Below, piece after piece: positions 42,135-50,361 of a stretch of DNA of 64,000 nucleotides. Position numbers and translations under genes: made by a program. The stretch lies in the NCBI GenBank assembly GCA_018902755.1, contig JAHIQI010000036.1, positions 1-64,000 of the forward strand, read 5' to 3'. The DNA comes from Pseudomonadota bacterium. Lineage in GTDB: Bacteria; Desulfobacterota; Desulfarculia; Desulfarculales; Desulfarculaceae. Numbering within the stretch: position 1 is the stretch's first letter; every line of letters starts with the position of its first letter. The notes beneath the pieces were generated by a model that was not told the origin of the DNA, made no database searches, and saw only the letters and a list, made by a program, of their open reading frames with translations.

Positions 42135-42587
42135 TTGGAGTTGCCCACCCGGGGCGAGGTGCAGTTCGAAGGGCTAAACCCGGACATCGAGACCTACCGC
42201 AAGGTGGTGCACAAGGTGGCGCGCAACTTCTTCCAGGCCGCCGGGCTCACCCTGTGGCCCCTGGACGACGACCTGTTCCAAGTGGCCCCCTCGCCGGGCA
42301 ACGAGTGGCCCGACGCAGCCTACTACCTGGCCCACCTGGGCAACCTGGAAGCCTCGGCCGTGGTGATCAACTCGGCCCAGGAGCTATTGAAGCGCAACGC
42401 CCCCAAGGGCGAGCCATGGCCCGACTACGAGCAGGCGGTGCTGGCCAACCTGGACATCCTGCGCGAGGCTCCGGCGGCTCTTAAAATCAGCTCCGCCCGC
42501 GACGCTCTTATCAAGAGTTTCGAGCTGATCAAAAAGGGGCCCGAGGCCATGGCCGCCGAACTGGACAAGGAATACGGCGGAGAATAA
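42135..42587 (+). CDS. Unknown protein, start codon unclear
   Basis: From the TTG at 42135 the product has 150 residues, but the frame is open and protein-like back to 42081. There the codon ATC stands six bases after a strong ribosome site (GGGAGGGAGGA) and would add 18 residues including RISLKSLLELL. No ATG, GTG or TTG occurs between the upstream stop (42051) and 42135. An AUC start is thus a candidate. The protein is mainly helical (PDIETYRKVVHKVARNFFQA) with a central part containing DDDLFQVAPSPGNEWPDAA. No family was recognised. It precedes a convergent stress-protein gene. Confidence 0.6.
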   Translation: MELPTRGEVQFEGLNPDIETYRKVVHKVARNFFQAAGLTLWPLDDDLFQVAPSPGNEWPDAAYYLAHLGNLEASAVVINSAQELLKRNAPKGEPWPDYEQAVLANLDILREAPAALKISSARDALIKSFELIKKGPEAMAAELDKEYGGE

Positions 42588-42620
42588 AAAACCCCGGGGC
42601 GCGCTGGCGCTCCCGGGGCG
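42585..42620 (-). terminator. Terminator of the universal stress protein gene
   Basis: Read leftward: CCCCGGG / CCCGGGG arms around a 12-13-base loop, then TTTTTTATT. Its T-run side shows that it serves the minus-strand gene. Confidence 0.75.
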
Positions 42621-42647
42621 AAGATTCCTTGGTTTGGGCGGCCGGTC

Positions 42648-43115
42648 TTATTCCACCACACAGATGGTTGCGCCCACCAGGTTGCCGATTACTCCGCTGG
42701 AAACCGAGCCGAAGAGCATGCCCGCGAGGTTGCTCACTCCCTTGCGGCCCAGCACCACCGTGCCGTAGCCCCCGGACTTGACCTCGTCGATGATGTCCTT
42801 GGCCACGCCCTTCTTCTTTTCCACATACTTGACCTTGACCTGGTCTTCGCTGAAGCCCTTGCGCAGCAGAAGCTTCTTGGCCTCGTCCAGGTTGTCGCGT
42901 CCCTTTTCCTTCTCTCGTTCCAGGACGGAGATGCGGGCGCGCACCTGATCGGTAAAAACAGTGTCTTCCATGTCGTGTTCAGGAACCTTGTCGTAGACCC
43001 CGAAGATGATCACCTTGACGTTGTCCACGCGGCCGAACATCTGTCCAACGTACTCAACCGCCCTTAGGGCCTGCTGAGAGTTGTCATAAGCTAGCAGTAT
43101 TTGATTCCAGAGCAT
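42648..43115 (-). CDS. Universal stress protein (UspA family)
   Basis: The 155-residue protein has the ATP-binding type motif G-x2-G-x9-G-S at VLGRKGVSNLAGMLFGSVSSG. The N-terminal strand is QILLAYDNSQQALRAVEY, with the conserved Asp. A long charged insert (EREKEKGRDNLDEAKK) precedes the second half. UspA proteins bind ATP and act in stress survival or as regulators of transporters. The start overlaps the upstream RseC-like gene by 32 bases, so the pair is translated together. Confidence 0.9.
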   Translation of the reverse strand: MLWNQILLAYDNSQQALRAVEYVGQMFGRVDNVKVIIFGVYDKVPEHDMEDTVFTDQVRARISVLEREKEKGRDNLDEAKKLLLRKGFSEDQVKVKYVEKKKGVAKDIIDEVKSGGYGTVVLGRKGVSNLAGMLFGSVSSGVIGNLVGATICVVE

Positions 43116-43578
43116 CCCCTTGTTCCTTTCGCAGAATTCGCACCACCGTGACGGTCAACTCCTTGCGCCCTGCCAGGCGTTTGGAAACCTTGCGCAGAAT
43201 CAGCCAAGCAGCCACCAGGGCCGCTCCGCCCAGAACCACCGCTGAGGTTTGCGGCTCAAGGCCCCAAGCCTGGCCCCACTTCCTGCCCAGGGCAGCCCCC
43301 AACAGCAGCGCGGCCACGGGCACCATGTAGACCAGAAAGCTGGCCCCCAAAACCCCCTTGCGGGGCATGGCCATGATGACCTTGTCCCCTTCCTTGGCGC
43401 CAACTTGATTTATCGCGGTGATGACTCGGCGCTTGTCCCCGCCCATGGCATGGCACATGCCCTGGGCTCCACAGGACTTGCAGGCCTCCTGCTGGGTGGT
43501 CTCCACCTGGGCCATGCCGCCCACGGTCTTGACGACCAATCCTTCTTCCTGCATATGATTCGAGGGTATTGCTTGCAT
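43084..43578 (-). CDS. RseC/MucC-like positive regulator of sigma-E or SoxR reduction
   Basis: The 164-residue membrane protein has an N-terminal Cys cluster (ACKSCGAQGMCHAMGG) and two membrane helices separated by a short loop (LGASFLVYMVPVAALLLGAA and a second near AVVLGGAALVAAWLIL). This is the SoxR-reducing/RseC layout, and in many genomes such genes sit next to rnf operons (Rsx). Here rnf is 4 kb away. It is transcribed with the stress protein. A start eight codons downstream is possible; neither has a ribosome site. Confidence 0.85.
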   Translation of the reverse strand: MQAIPSNHMQEEGLVVKTVGGMAQVETTQQEACKSCGAQGMCHAMGGDKRRVITAINQVGAKEGDKVIMAMPRKGVLGASFLVYMVPVAALLLGAALGRKWGQAWGLEPQTSAVVLGGAALVAAWLILRKVSKRLAGRKELTVTVVRILRKEQGDALESNTASL

Positions 43579-43639
43579 GTCTAATTTATATCACGCGGGG
43601 CCGGTTTAACAAAGAGCCAACCGTTGGTTAACATCCGTT

Positions 43640-43651
43640 ATCACCGGTGAT
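43640..43651. promoter_or_regulatory. Perfect palindrome in the RseC / Cys-cluster intergenic region
   Basis: ATCACCGGTGAT is a perfect 12-base palindrome, about 60 bases upstream of the RseC-like gene; a second inverted repeat CCAAC-C-GTTGG lies at 43617-43627. They could be operator sites for the leftward pair. No protein can be assigned. Confidence 0.3.
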
Positions 43652-43685
43652 TTCTCCATTTTGGCCTTAGTGGGGCCGCCTCCTG

Positions 43686-44378
43686 TCATCCGGCGCGCAT
43701 GAGGTCCAGCCAATGCCCTAGGGGACGGCCCGCCACCGGCGAAACGAACAGGGGCCCCAGAGCCTGCTGCAAGCGGGCCTGGTGCTCCGGCGGGGCCACC
43801 AGCCCGGGCAAGGGCTCGCACCTGAGCATGCCTTGCCCATCCCCACCTTCGTCGGACAGCAGCTCGCCCAGCGAGCCGTAGCTCCCGCCCAGGTCGATAT
43901 GCTCGGCGATCTGCATCAAGGCGGTGTCCAGGGTGAACCACCAGGGGTCGCCCTGGGCCTGGCCCCCAGAGCCGCACTTTTGCCGGGAGGCCATCACCCG
44001 GCAGGCCAAGGGCCGCGCCTCATAAGCGGCGCAACGGTCATCCTCCAGCAAGGCACAGACCCCGGCCGGCTCCTCGGGCGTCGGCTCCTCCGGTGGCTCG
44101 CTATGCTCCAAGCACAGGCGAGCCAACTGGTTGCAGGTGTAGCCGGGCCCCGGCCCCGGCCTCAGACGGGCCAAGAGATCCAGGCGGCCCAAGCACGCCA
44201 GCTCCCCGCGCAACATGCGCCCCTCCAGGCCGGTCAGGTACACGCGGTCTGTGCAGCAGGCCGCGCAGCCCGGCGCGCAGGCCGCCCGGCGCGAGGCCTC
44301 CTCCCCGGCCTGAAACCGGTACAGGGCCCGCAGCAATTCCTGTCGGGGAAAGCGCTCCGCTCGAATCGATTCGCTCAT
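43686..44378 (-). CDS. YkgJ-type Cys-cluster protein (putative zinc/iron-binding)
   Basis: The 230-residue product contains CAPGCAACCTDRVYLTG near the N-terminus and later RCAAYEARPLACR, which together form the CxxxCxxCC...C pattern of the YkgJ/PF03692 family. These proteins chelate a metal; their reaction is unknown. The C-terminal half is helical (LQQALGPLFVSPVAGRP). It is single and leftward, 107 bases after the RseC-like start. Confidence 0.8.
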   Translation of the reverse strand: MSESIRAERFPRQELLRALYRFQAGEEASRRAACAPGCAACCTDRVYLTGLEGRMLRGELACLGRLDLLARLRPGPGPGYTCNQLARLCLEHSEPPEEPTPEEPAGVCALLEDDRCAAYEARPLACRVMASRQKCGSGGQAQGDPWWFTLDTALMQIAEHIDLGGSYGSLGELLSDEGGDGQGMLRCEPLPGLVAPPEHQARLQQALGPLFVSPVAGRPLGHWLDLMRAG

Positions 44379-44501
44379 CTTTAGAATCTCCCATGCGCGA
44401 GGAGCATCTTAGCATCCTTGACACCCAAGGCCGCCGCTGTCCATAATTTTTCAATCAATAGTCATTCCAATCATCCTGCCCTTCTAACCTGGGAGAATTC
44501 C

Positions 44502-45104
44502 ATGAAACGCGCCGTCGCAGGTATCGCCGTTTTACTTTTGCTCATGTCACTGGCCTCGGCCGCCTTGGCCGACGAAATCAGCGACCAGCTCAAACAAGGC
44601 ATGAAGTACTACCAAGAGGGCAAGGTAAGCCAAGCCATCGGAGAGGTGGAATTCGCCCTGGCCCAGATGAAACAAAAGAAGGCCGACTCCCTGGGCCAGA
44701 TATTCCCCGCCGCGCCTTCCGGATGGACTGCGGAAAAATCCGAAGGCCAAGCCGCGGGCGGGGCCATGTTCGGGGGAGGCGTCAGCGCCACCCGCCGTTA
44801 CAAAAACAGCGACCGCGGCCAGGTGAAGATCCAGGTCATCAGTGACTCGCCCCTGATCCAATCCCTGGGCATGATGCTCAGCAACCCCATGTTCCTGCAG
44901 GGCGGCAAGCAGGGCAAGCTGGTGCGTTTCAAGGGCAACAAGGCCCTGCTCAAGGACCGGGACGACCGGGCCGAGTTCCAGGCCCTGATCAACAACAAGG
45001 TATTGTTGCAGGTGGAGGCCAGCCGGGTGAAAGACGCCGCCCAGGTGGTGCAGGACTTCGCAGACAAGGTGGACCTGGACAAGCTCAAGGAGTTGACCCA
45101 GTAG
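44502..45104 (+). CDS. Secreted protein of unknown function
   Basis: The 200-residue product has a Sec signal (AGIAVLLLLMSLASAALA) and GGGAGA before its ATG. A helical TPR-like hairpin (ISDQLKQGMKYYQEGKVSQA) comes first, then an alpha/beta domain. That domain begins with QIFPAAPSGWTAEKSEG and GVSATRRYKNSDRGQVKIQV, and later has KDAAQVVQDFADKVDLDKLK. The second part resembles periplasmic proteins of unknown role that bind no known ligand. It is probably monocistronic; the next gene is 88 bases away. Confidence 0.7.
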   Translation: MKRAVAGIAVLLLLMSLASAALADEISDQLKQGMKYYQEGKVSQAIGEVEFALAQMKQKKADSLGQIFPAAPSGWTAEKSEGQAAGGAMFGGGVSATRRYKNSDRGQVKIQVISDSPLIQSLGMMLSNPMFLQGGKQGKLVRFKGNKALLKDRDDRAEFQALINNKVLLQVEASRVKDAAQVVQDFADKVDLDKLKELTQ

Positions 45105-45192
45105 ACCCGTTGACAGGACCGCGCCTGCCGTATCAAGATTAAATCAGGCGGACAATCCGCCGCGCACGGCTAACTTTGCCGGGAGGTGAGTC

Positions 45193-45483
45193 ATGAAGGC
45201 AGGGATTATTTTCACCGGAACCGGCCCCATACTGGTGCTGACCACCTACAGTTCCTTTGAAGACGAGCAGTTCGTGGAAAAGCTGGCCCGCAAGGGCATC
45301 ATGAAGTTCATCGCCTACGAACTCAGCCTGGACTTGGTTCGCAAAAAGTATGGTGGCCAGTACCAGGCCATCGTCAACGACGTGAAGCAGGAAGACGACC
45401 TCAGGGTGTTGGACTACAACGGCCACAACGTTTTTTACAACTTCAGCTTCAAGGAAATGGGCCCGTCCATCACCCACGAGTAA
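45193..45483 (+). CDS. Small cytosolic protein of unknown function
   Basis: The 96-residue product is compact alpha/beta: KAGIIFTGTGPILVLTTY, then EQFVEKLARKGIMKFIAYEL and VLDYNGHNVFYNFSF. No Cys, signal or membrane segment. The sequence looks conserved, and GGGAGGTGA stands before the ATG, but no family was recognised. A terminator follows. Confidence 0.7.
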   Translation: MKAGIIFTGTGPILVLTTYSSFEDEQFVEKLARKGIMKFIAYELSLDLVRKKYGGQYQAIVNDVKQEDDLRVLDYNGHNVFYNFSFKEMGPSITHE

Positions 45484-45503
45484 GCGCCCAGCCCACCACG
45501 TTT

Positions 45504-45536
45504 AAGGGCGGACCACCTGGGGGGTGGCCCGCCCTT
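45504..45536 (+). terminator. Terminator after the 96-residue gene
   Basis: AAGGGCGGACCACC and GGGTGGCCCGCCCTT arms enclose a short loop. The tail is TTGCCG, so a T-run is lacking; a hairpin of this strength can still act with Rho. Confidence 0.55.
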
Positions 45537-45548
45537 GCCGTTGGGGGC

Positions 45549-45577
45549 TTGACCACGCTTGGGCCTGATGGTACTTT
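45549..45577 (+). promoter_or_regulatory. Promoter candidate of the aminotransferase leader
   Basis: TTGACC (45549-45554), a 17-base spacer, then TACTTT (45572-45577). It would begin a leader of about 175 bases that contains the attenuator-like structure. Confidence 0.4.
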
Positions 45578-45653
45578 GTGCCGGTAAGCAATGGAGGCTA
45601 GAGTGTTTTTTCGCGGAACTCGATTTACGGGGTATTATTATCCGCTCATGAGC

Positions 45654-45733
45654 GGGTCCGTGGAGGCATGCTGACTCCTTAGCAAACCAAGCCAGTAGCA
45701 GCCGCGGTCCCCAGAAGGGTCCGCGGCTTTTTT
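45654..45733 (+). promoter_or_regulatory. Attenuator-like leader of the aminotransferase gene
   Basis: An intrinsic terminator (arms 45702-45711 and 45717-45726, then CTTTTTTA) stands 26 bases before the aminotransferase ATG. An upstream segment GGGTCCGTGG (45654-45663) nearly copies the terminator's 3' arm GGGTCCGCGG, so it can pair with the 5' arm instead, as an antiterminator. A tiny frame ATG CTG ACT CCT TAG (45668-45682) lies between them, with GGAGG one base before it. Confidence 0.5.
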
Positions 45734-45759
45734 AGTTTCCCAGCCCAGGGAGGTTTTCC

Positions 45760-46941
45760 ATGCCGGTTGCTCACAAAATCGCCGAATTCATCGAACGCTC
45801 CAGTTGGATCAGGGCCATGTTCGAGGCCGGAGCCAAGCTCAAGGCACAAAAGGGGGCTGAAAACGTCTTCGACTTTTCCTTGGGCAACCCCAACATCGAG
45901 CCGCCGGAGAAGTTCTTCGAGGTGGTTTCGCGCCTGGTGGCCGACCGCACTCCGGGCCGCCACGCCTATATGCCCAACGCGGGCTACCCCCACGTGCGGG
46001 CCAAGGTGGCCGACTACCTGAGCCGGGAGCACGGCCCCGCCTTCAGCGAGAACGAGATCATCATGACCGTAGGCGCGGCGGGCGCCTTGAACATCGTGCT
46101 CAAGGCCATCGTGGACCCCGGCGCCGAGGTGGTGGTGCCCACCCCCTACTTCGTGGAGTACGACTTCTACCTGGACAACCATGGCGGATTGGTAAAGCGG
46201 GTTCCCACCACCGCGACCTTCGAGCTGGACATCGCGGCCATGGCCGACGCCATCAGCGAGAAGACCTGCGCGGTGCTGATCAACAACCCCAACAACCCCA
46301 GCGGCGCTGTGTACACCCAGGAATCGGTGGACGCCCTGGCGGCCATGCTCACCGAAAAGAGCAAGCAGCTGGGCAAGGCCATCTACCTGATCAGCGATGA
46401 GCCCTACCGTCAGATCGTGTTCGACGGCCTGAGCGTGCCCTCTATCTTCGCGGCCTACCCCAACAGCATCGTGGTCACATCCTTCAGCAAAAACCTGTCG
46501 CTGCCCGGCCAGCGCATCGGCTACGCGGCAGTGCACCCGGATATCGCGGACAAGGGGTTGCTCCTTGGCGGCATGACCTTGGCCAACCGAATCCTGGGCT
46601 TCGTCAACGCGCCGGGCATCATGCAGCTGGCCGTGGCCGAGTTGCTCGAAGACGCCGCCGAGGTGGCCGAGTACGCCCGCAAACGCGAGCTGATCCTGGG
46701 GGTCTTGGACGAGGCGGGCTACGAGTACGTGCGCCCGGGCGGGGCCTTCTACGTGTTCCCCAAGAGCCCCATCCCCGACGACGTGGCCTTCTGCAAGCTG
46801 GCCATCGAGCAGAACCTGCTGTTGGTGCCGGGCTCAGGCTTCATGGGTCCCGGCTACTTCCGCATCGCCTATTGCTGCGACGACGCCACCATAATCAACT
46901 CGGTGGGCGCCTTCAAGCGGACCCTGGCGGCGGCCAAGTAG
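45760..46941 (+). CDS. PLP-dependent aminotransferase, class I/II
   Basis: The 393-residue enzyme is a fold-type I aminotransferase. It has IMTVGAAGALNIVLKAIVDP, then VVVPTPYFVEYDFYL. The PLP lysine lies in SFSKNLSLPGQRIGYAAVHP, after the conserved ISDEPYRQIVFDG. The C-terminal Arg for substrate carboxylate is in GPGYFRIAYCCDD. The opening residues (KIAEFIERSSWIRAMFEAGA) resemble AspC/AlaT-like members without a clear substrate preference. CAGGGAGG precedes the ATG. It lies downstream of the leader with an attenuator-like structure; mtaB follows by 21 bases. Confidence 0.9.
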   Translation: MPVAHKIAEFIERSSWIRAMFEAGAKLKAQKGAENVFDFSLGNPNIEPPEKFFEVVSRLVADRTPGRHAYMPNAGYPHVRAKVADYLSREHGPAFSENEIIMTVGAAGALNIVLKAIVDPGAEVVVPTPYFVEYDFYLDNHGGLVKRVPTTATFELDIAAMADAISEKTCAVLINNPNNPSGAVYTQESVDALAAMLTEKSKQLGKAIYLISDEPYRQIVFDGLSVPSIFAAYPNSIVVTSFSKNLSLPGQRIGYAAVHPDIADKGLLLGGMTLANRILGFVNAPGIMQLAVAELLEDAAEVAEYARKRELILGVLDEAGYEYVRPGGAFYVFPKSPIPDDVAFCKLAIEQNLLLVPGSGFMGPGYFRIAYCCDDATIINSVGAFKRTLAAAK

Positions 46942-46962
46942 AGCGGGGGCGGGGCCGGACAA

Positions 46963-48237
46963 GTGAAGCGCTATCTGGTGGCCAGCCTGGGGTGCAAGGT
47001 GAACCAGGCCGAGGCCGCCTCCCTGGCCGCCCAAATGCAGGCTCAGGGATGGCAACCGGCCGGGGATGGCGAATCAGTTGATCTGGCCCTGCTGTTCACC
47101 TGTTCGGTCACCGGGGTGGCCGCCAGACAGTCGCGCCAGATGGCCCGGCGGCTGCGGCGCGCCCATCCCCAGGCCCAGGTGGTGGTGACCGGCTGCGACC
47201 TCCAAGCCGAGCCCCAGGCCTACGCCGAGGCTGGCTGCCGGGTCCTGGGTCGCTCCGCTCTGTCCCGGTGGAGCGACATCATGGCCGGACCGGAGCTGCC
47301 GGAGCAGGACCAGCCCCCCTCGCCGGATGCGGGAGGCTTCTGCCCCGGGGTGCAGATCCCCGGCCCGGAGCGAACCCGGGGCCTGTTGAAGGTGCAGGAC
47401 GGCTGCAACGCCCACTGCGCCTATTGCATCGTGCCCAGCACCAGGGGCCGCTCGCGCAGTTTGCCCCTGGAACAGGCGGCGGCCTCCTTTGCCGAGTTGG
47501 GCGACAGCGGCGCGGCCGAGGTGGTGCTCACCGGCATCCATCTGGGCCGCTGGGGCTGGGATTTTTCGCCCCGCCAGGAGCTGGCCGAATTGCTGCGGGC
47601 CCTGTTGGCCGCCCACCCGGCCCCGCGCCTGCGCCTGTCCTCCCTGGAGTCCGAGGAACTCACCCAGGAGATAATCGACCTGGCCGCCGCCGAACCCCGT
47701 CTGTGCCCTCACTTCCATCTGCCATTGCAGTCGGGCAGCGCCAACCTGCTCAAGGCCATGGGCCGCCCCTACGGCCCGGAAGATTACGCCCGCACGGTGC
47801 AAGCTGCGGCAGCCGCCATGCCCGGCCTGTGCCTGGGAGCCGACGTGCTGGTGGGACTGCCCGGCGAGACCGAGCGGGACTTCGCGGACACCCGAGACCT
47901 GCTCACCAGCCTTCCCATAAGCTATCTGCACGTGTTCCCCTACTCCCCCCGCCCCGGCACCAGGGCGGCGGATATGCCGGGCCACCCCGCCCCCGAGGTT
48001 AGCAAGGAGCGCGCCGCGATTTTGCGGGATATGGGCCTAGCCAAGAAGCGGGCCTACTACCAGGACCAGGTGGGCCGCACCCTGGAGGTGATCGTGGAGG
48101 GCTCGGGCCTGGGGCGCGGCGCCAACTACTGCCTGGTGCAACTTCCCCGCGCCCATCCCACCGGAACCCGCCTGCGGGTGGACATCACCGGCTTTGCCGA
48201 AACAGACGGTCAGCCGGTGCTGCGGGGTAGCTTTTGA
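46963..48237 (+). CDS. mtaB: tRNA (N6-threonylcarbamoyladenosine-C2) methylthiotransferase
   Basis: The 424-residue enzyme has the UPF0004 domain (VASLGCKVNQAEAASLAAQM, with Cys in LLFTCSV and VVTGCD). The radical SAM motif CNAHCAYC and a C-terminal TRAM-like domain (GRTLEVIVEGSGLG) are present. It adds a methylthio group to t6A37 of ANN-decoding tRNAs. MtaB is separated from MiaB and RimO by its missing long N-terminal extension and by GLLKVQDGCNAHCAYCIVPS. The start is GTG, 21 bases after the aminotransferase stop; both share one operon. Confidence 0.92.
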   Translation: MKRYLVASLGCKVNQAEAASLAAQMQAQGWQPAGDGESVDLALLFTCSVTGVAARQSRQMARRLRRAHPQAQVVVTGCDLQAEPQAYAEAGCRVLGRSALSRWSDIMAGPELPEQDQPPSPDAGGFCPGVQIPGPERTRGLLKVQDGCNAHCAYCIVPSTRGRSRSLPLEQAAASFAELGDSGAAEVVLTGIHLGRWGWDFSPRQELAELLRALLAAHPAPRLRLSSLESEELTQEIIDLAAAEPRLCPHFHLPLQSGSANLLKAMGRPYGPEDYARTVQAAAAAMPGLCLGADVLVGLPGETERDFADTRDLLTSLPISYLHVFPYSPRPGTRAADMPGHPAPEVSKERAAILRDMGLAKKRAYYQDQVGRTLEVIVEGSGLGRGANYCLVQLPRAHPTGTRLRVDITGFAETDGQPVLRGSF

Positions 48238-48294
48238 CTTGCCTGACGGGCTCTTGTAAAGTTGGAGCGGTAATTTTCGCTTGCCTGGGAGGCA

Positions 48295-48561
48295 GCTTAA
48301 CCTGGATATTTCACAAGGGTTGGGTGGCATTAAACAACGAACCCGTATTCATGGGGCCGTTATGAAAAATGTACCCGCAATGCCAAAATTCAGTTTGTGC
48401 CCTGGCCCGGCACAGCCAGCCGCCGGCAGACAAGGCGTCTGGCAAGCGAGGGACGATGGCGTAGCCGAAGCTACGCCCTGGCCCGCGCGCAGCCAGCAAC
48501 ACCGCATGCCGGTGGATGGCGAAGCCGGACTCGCGGCCTTCGTGAAATATCCAGGTTAAGC
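48295..48561. repeat. 267-bp element with perfect 20-bp terminal inverted repeats
   Basis: GCTTAACCTGGATATTTCAC (48295-48314) is repeated exactly as its reverse complement at 48542-48561. Inside is a near-direct repeat: GCCCTGGCCCGGCACAGCC at 48399 and GCCCTGGCCCGCGCGCAGCC at 48475. No reading frame in it looks like a protein. The right end touches the ATG of the TPR gene, so the element supplies that gene's whole upstream region. It looks like a MITE or a structured-RNA repeat. Confidence 0.75.
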
Positions 48562-50361
48562 ATGCACTCTCGACTCCGCCCATACCTGTTGGCTCTGCTG
48601 CTTTTCGCGGCGCTTTTCTGTACGGGCGCATCCCAAGCTGAAGATGACGGCAATCCGCAAAACGGCGGCCCCCGCCTTTTGACCGTGGAGTTGTCCATCG
48701 GCGGCCTGCCGGTCACGGTGCGGGCGGGCGGGGTGGCCACGGTGCACCCGGACGCGCCTTTCCGAGTCCTGGGGGCCAAGAGCGACTCCTGGCTGGATTA
48801 CGGCCTCAGCTTCCGCCTGGCCGGGTTTCCCGAACTGGACCTGAACCACTACCACACTCTGGCCAAAATTTTGGGGCCGCGCCTCTACGACACCGAGAGC
48901 ATGACCCTGGAGGTGCTCAAGAGCGGTCAACAGATCGGCGCGGTGAGCCTGCTGGTTCGTCTGCTGCCCATCGACTGGCTGCGCCGCGCAGCTCAAGCCA
49001 AGGAGTTGAGCCAGAAGATAGCCTTCACCGAAAAGGCCCTGGCCCTGAATCCCGATGACGCCTTGATGGTGGAGCGCCTGGCCGACCTCTACGCCGAGGC
49101 CGGGCGTTTCTCCCAGGCGGCGGAGCTGCTGGCCAGCCACGGCCAGAGCCAAAAGGACCCCCGCTGGCTGGAGCGCCTGGCCGGGCTGTATCAGTCGGCC
49201 GGGCAAAAGGACCAGGCTGCCGCTGCCCTGAGCAAGCTGGTGGCCCTGCGCTCCGGCGACCCGGCTCTCATGGATCGCCTTGCCCTGCTCTACGAGGAGT
49301 TGGGCCGTTGGGAGGAAGCCGCCGCCCTTTTGGAAAGGCTCTCCAGCCAGGAGAGCGGCCCGGACAAGGCCGACACCCTGGCCCGCCTGGCCAAGGCCCA
49401 GGAAAGCTCGGGCCAGCAGGAACGGGCCTTGGCCAGCCTGGATAAAGCCGTGTCCCTGGACGCGGGCCGCCCGGCCCTGTGGAAGGAATTGGCCCGCCTG
49501 CGGGGCGGCTCCGGAGACAAGGCCGGGGCCTTGCAGGCCATGGAGCGGGCAGCCGCCCTCTCGCCCAAGGACCGCGCCCTGCACCTGGAGTTGAGCCAGG
49601 CCTTTTTGGCCGCCGGCAACCAGGCCAAGGCCGCCTCGGAAATGGAAAAGGTGGCCGCCTTGGACCCGGAGAACCCTGCCCCTCTGCTCAGCCTTGCCAA
49701 AATTTATGAGGCCCGCGGCGACCGCAAGGCTCTGGCCAGGGTGTACCGCCGCCTGGACAAGCTGCAACCCGGCGACCCGGACCTGGCCTACAACTTGGCC
49801 GTGCTGACCATGGAGGACAACAAGCCCTCCCTGGCTCTGAAGCGCCTGGCCACGGTGGAAAAGGCCCGGCCCCAGGACCCCGACGTGCTGGAGATAAAGC
49901 TGCGCCTGCTGTTGTCCCTGAAGCGCTGGGACCAGGCCCTGGAGACCGCGTCCAAGCTGCTCAAGCAAAAGCCCCAGGACCTGGATCTGTGGATGTCGGT
50001 GTTGGACCAACTGGCCCAGGCTCAGCCCGCCAAGGCCTCGGAACTGCTGAAGCAGGTGCTGGCCAAAAATCCGGGCAGCATGCGACTGTACAAGCTCAAG
50101 GCGGCCATGGCACTGGAAGCCAAGCAGCCCAAAGAAGCCATCGAGGCCCTGAGCAAAGCGGTGGAGCTGGCCCCCAAGGACCTTAAGCTCAAGTTCCAGT
50201 TGGCCGGGCTGTTGGAAGCCGAGGACCGCGACCCGGAGGCTCTCAAGCTTTACGAGGCCATTCTGGACGCCGAGCCCTCCTTCCCTCAGGCCGAGGAGCG
50301 CTATTTGAGCGTGCGCACCCGCCAATTGCGCCAATCCGGCGCTGCCCCTGCCAAGCAATGA
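48562..50361 (+). CDS. Secreted TPR-repeat protein
   Basis: The 599-residue product has a Sec signal (RPYLLALLLFAALFCTGASQ) and GG-poor ribosome site, since the inverted-repeat element ends just before its ATG. Residues about 40-160 form a beta-rich domain (RLLTVELSIGGLPVTVRAGG). From about residue 150 to the end there are more than ten TPR-like units, e.g. AEKSLALNP-type stretches as FTEKALALNPDDALMVERLA and LLYEELGRWEEAAALLERLS. TPR arrays scaffold protein complexes, here in the periplasm. The open frame extends upstream into the repeat, but no signal-like sequence is found there. It overlaps the Nudix gene by four bases. Confidence 0.85.
   Translation: MHSRLRPYLLALLLFAALFCTGASQAEDDGNPQNGGPRLLTVELSIGGLPVTVRAGGVATVHPDAPFRVLGAKSDSWLDYGLSFRLAGFPELDLNHYHTLAKILGPRLYDTESMTLEVLKSGQQIGAVSLLVRLLPIDWLRRAAQAKELSQKIAFTEKALALNPDDALMVERLADLYAEAGRFSQAAELLASHGQSQKDPRWLERLAGLYQSAGQKDQAAAALSKLVALRSGDPALMDRLALLYEELGRWEEAAALLERLSSQESGPDKADTLARLAKAQESSGQQERALASLDKAVSLDAGRPALWKELARLRGGSGDKAGALQAMERAAALSPKDRALHLELSQAFLAAGNQAKAASEMEKVAALDPENPAPLLSLAKIYEARGDRKALARVYRRLDKLQPGDPDLAYNLAVLTMEDNKPSLALKRLATVEKARPQDPDVLEIKLRLLLSLKRWDQALETASKLLKQKPQDLDLWMSVLDQLAQAQPAKASELLKQVLAKNPGSMRLYKLKAAMALEAKQPKEAIEALSKAVELAPKDLKLKFQLAGLLEAEDRDPEALKLYEAILDAEPSFPQAEERYLSVRTRQLRQSGAAPAKQ

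Noticed and set aside
45580..45740. Known riboswitch or T-box in the aminotransferase leader
   Set aside because: No T-box sequence, glycine-type or SAM-type core could be matched; only a generic attenuator layout is supported.
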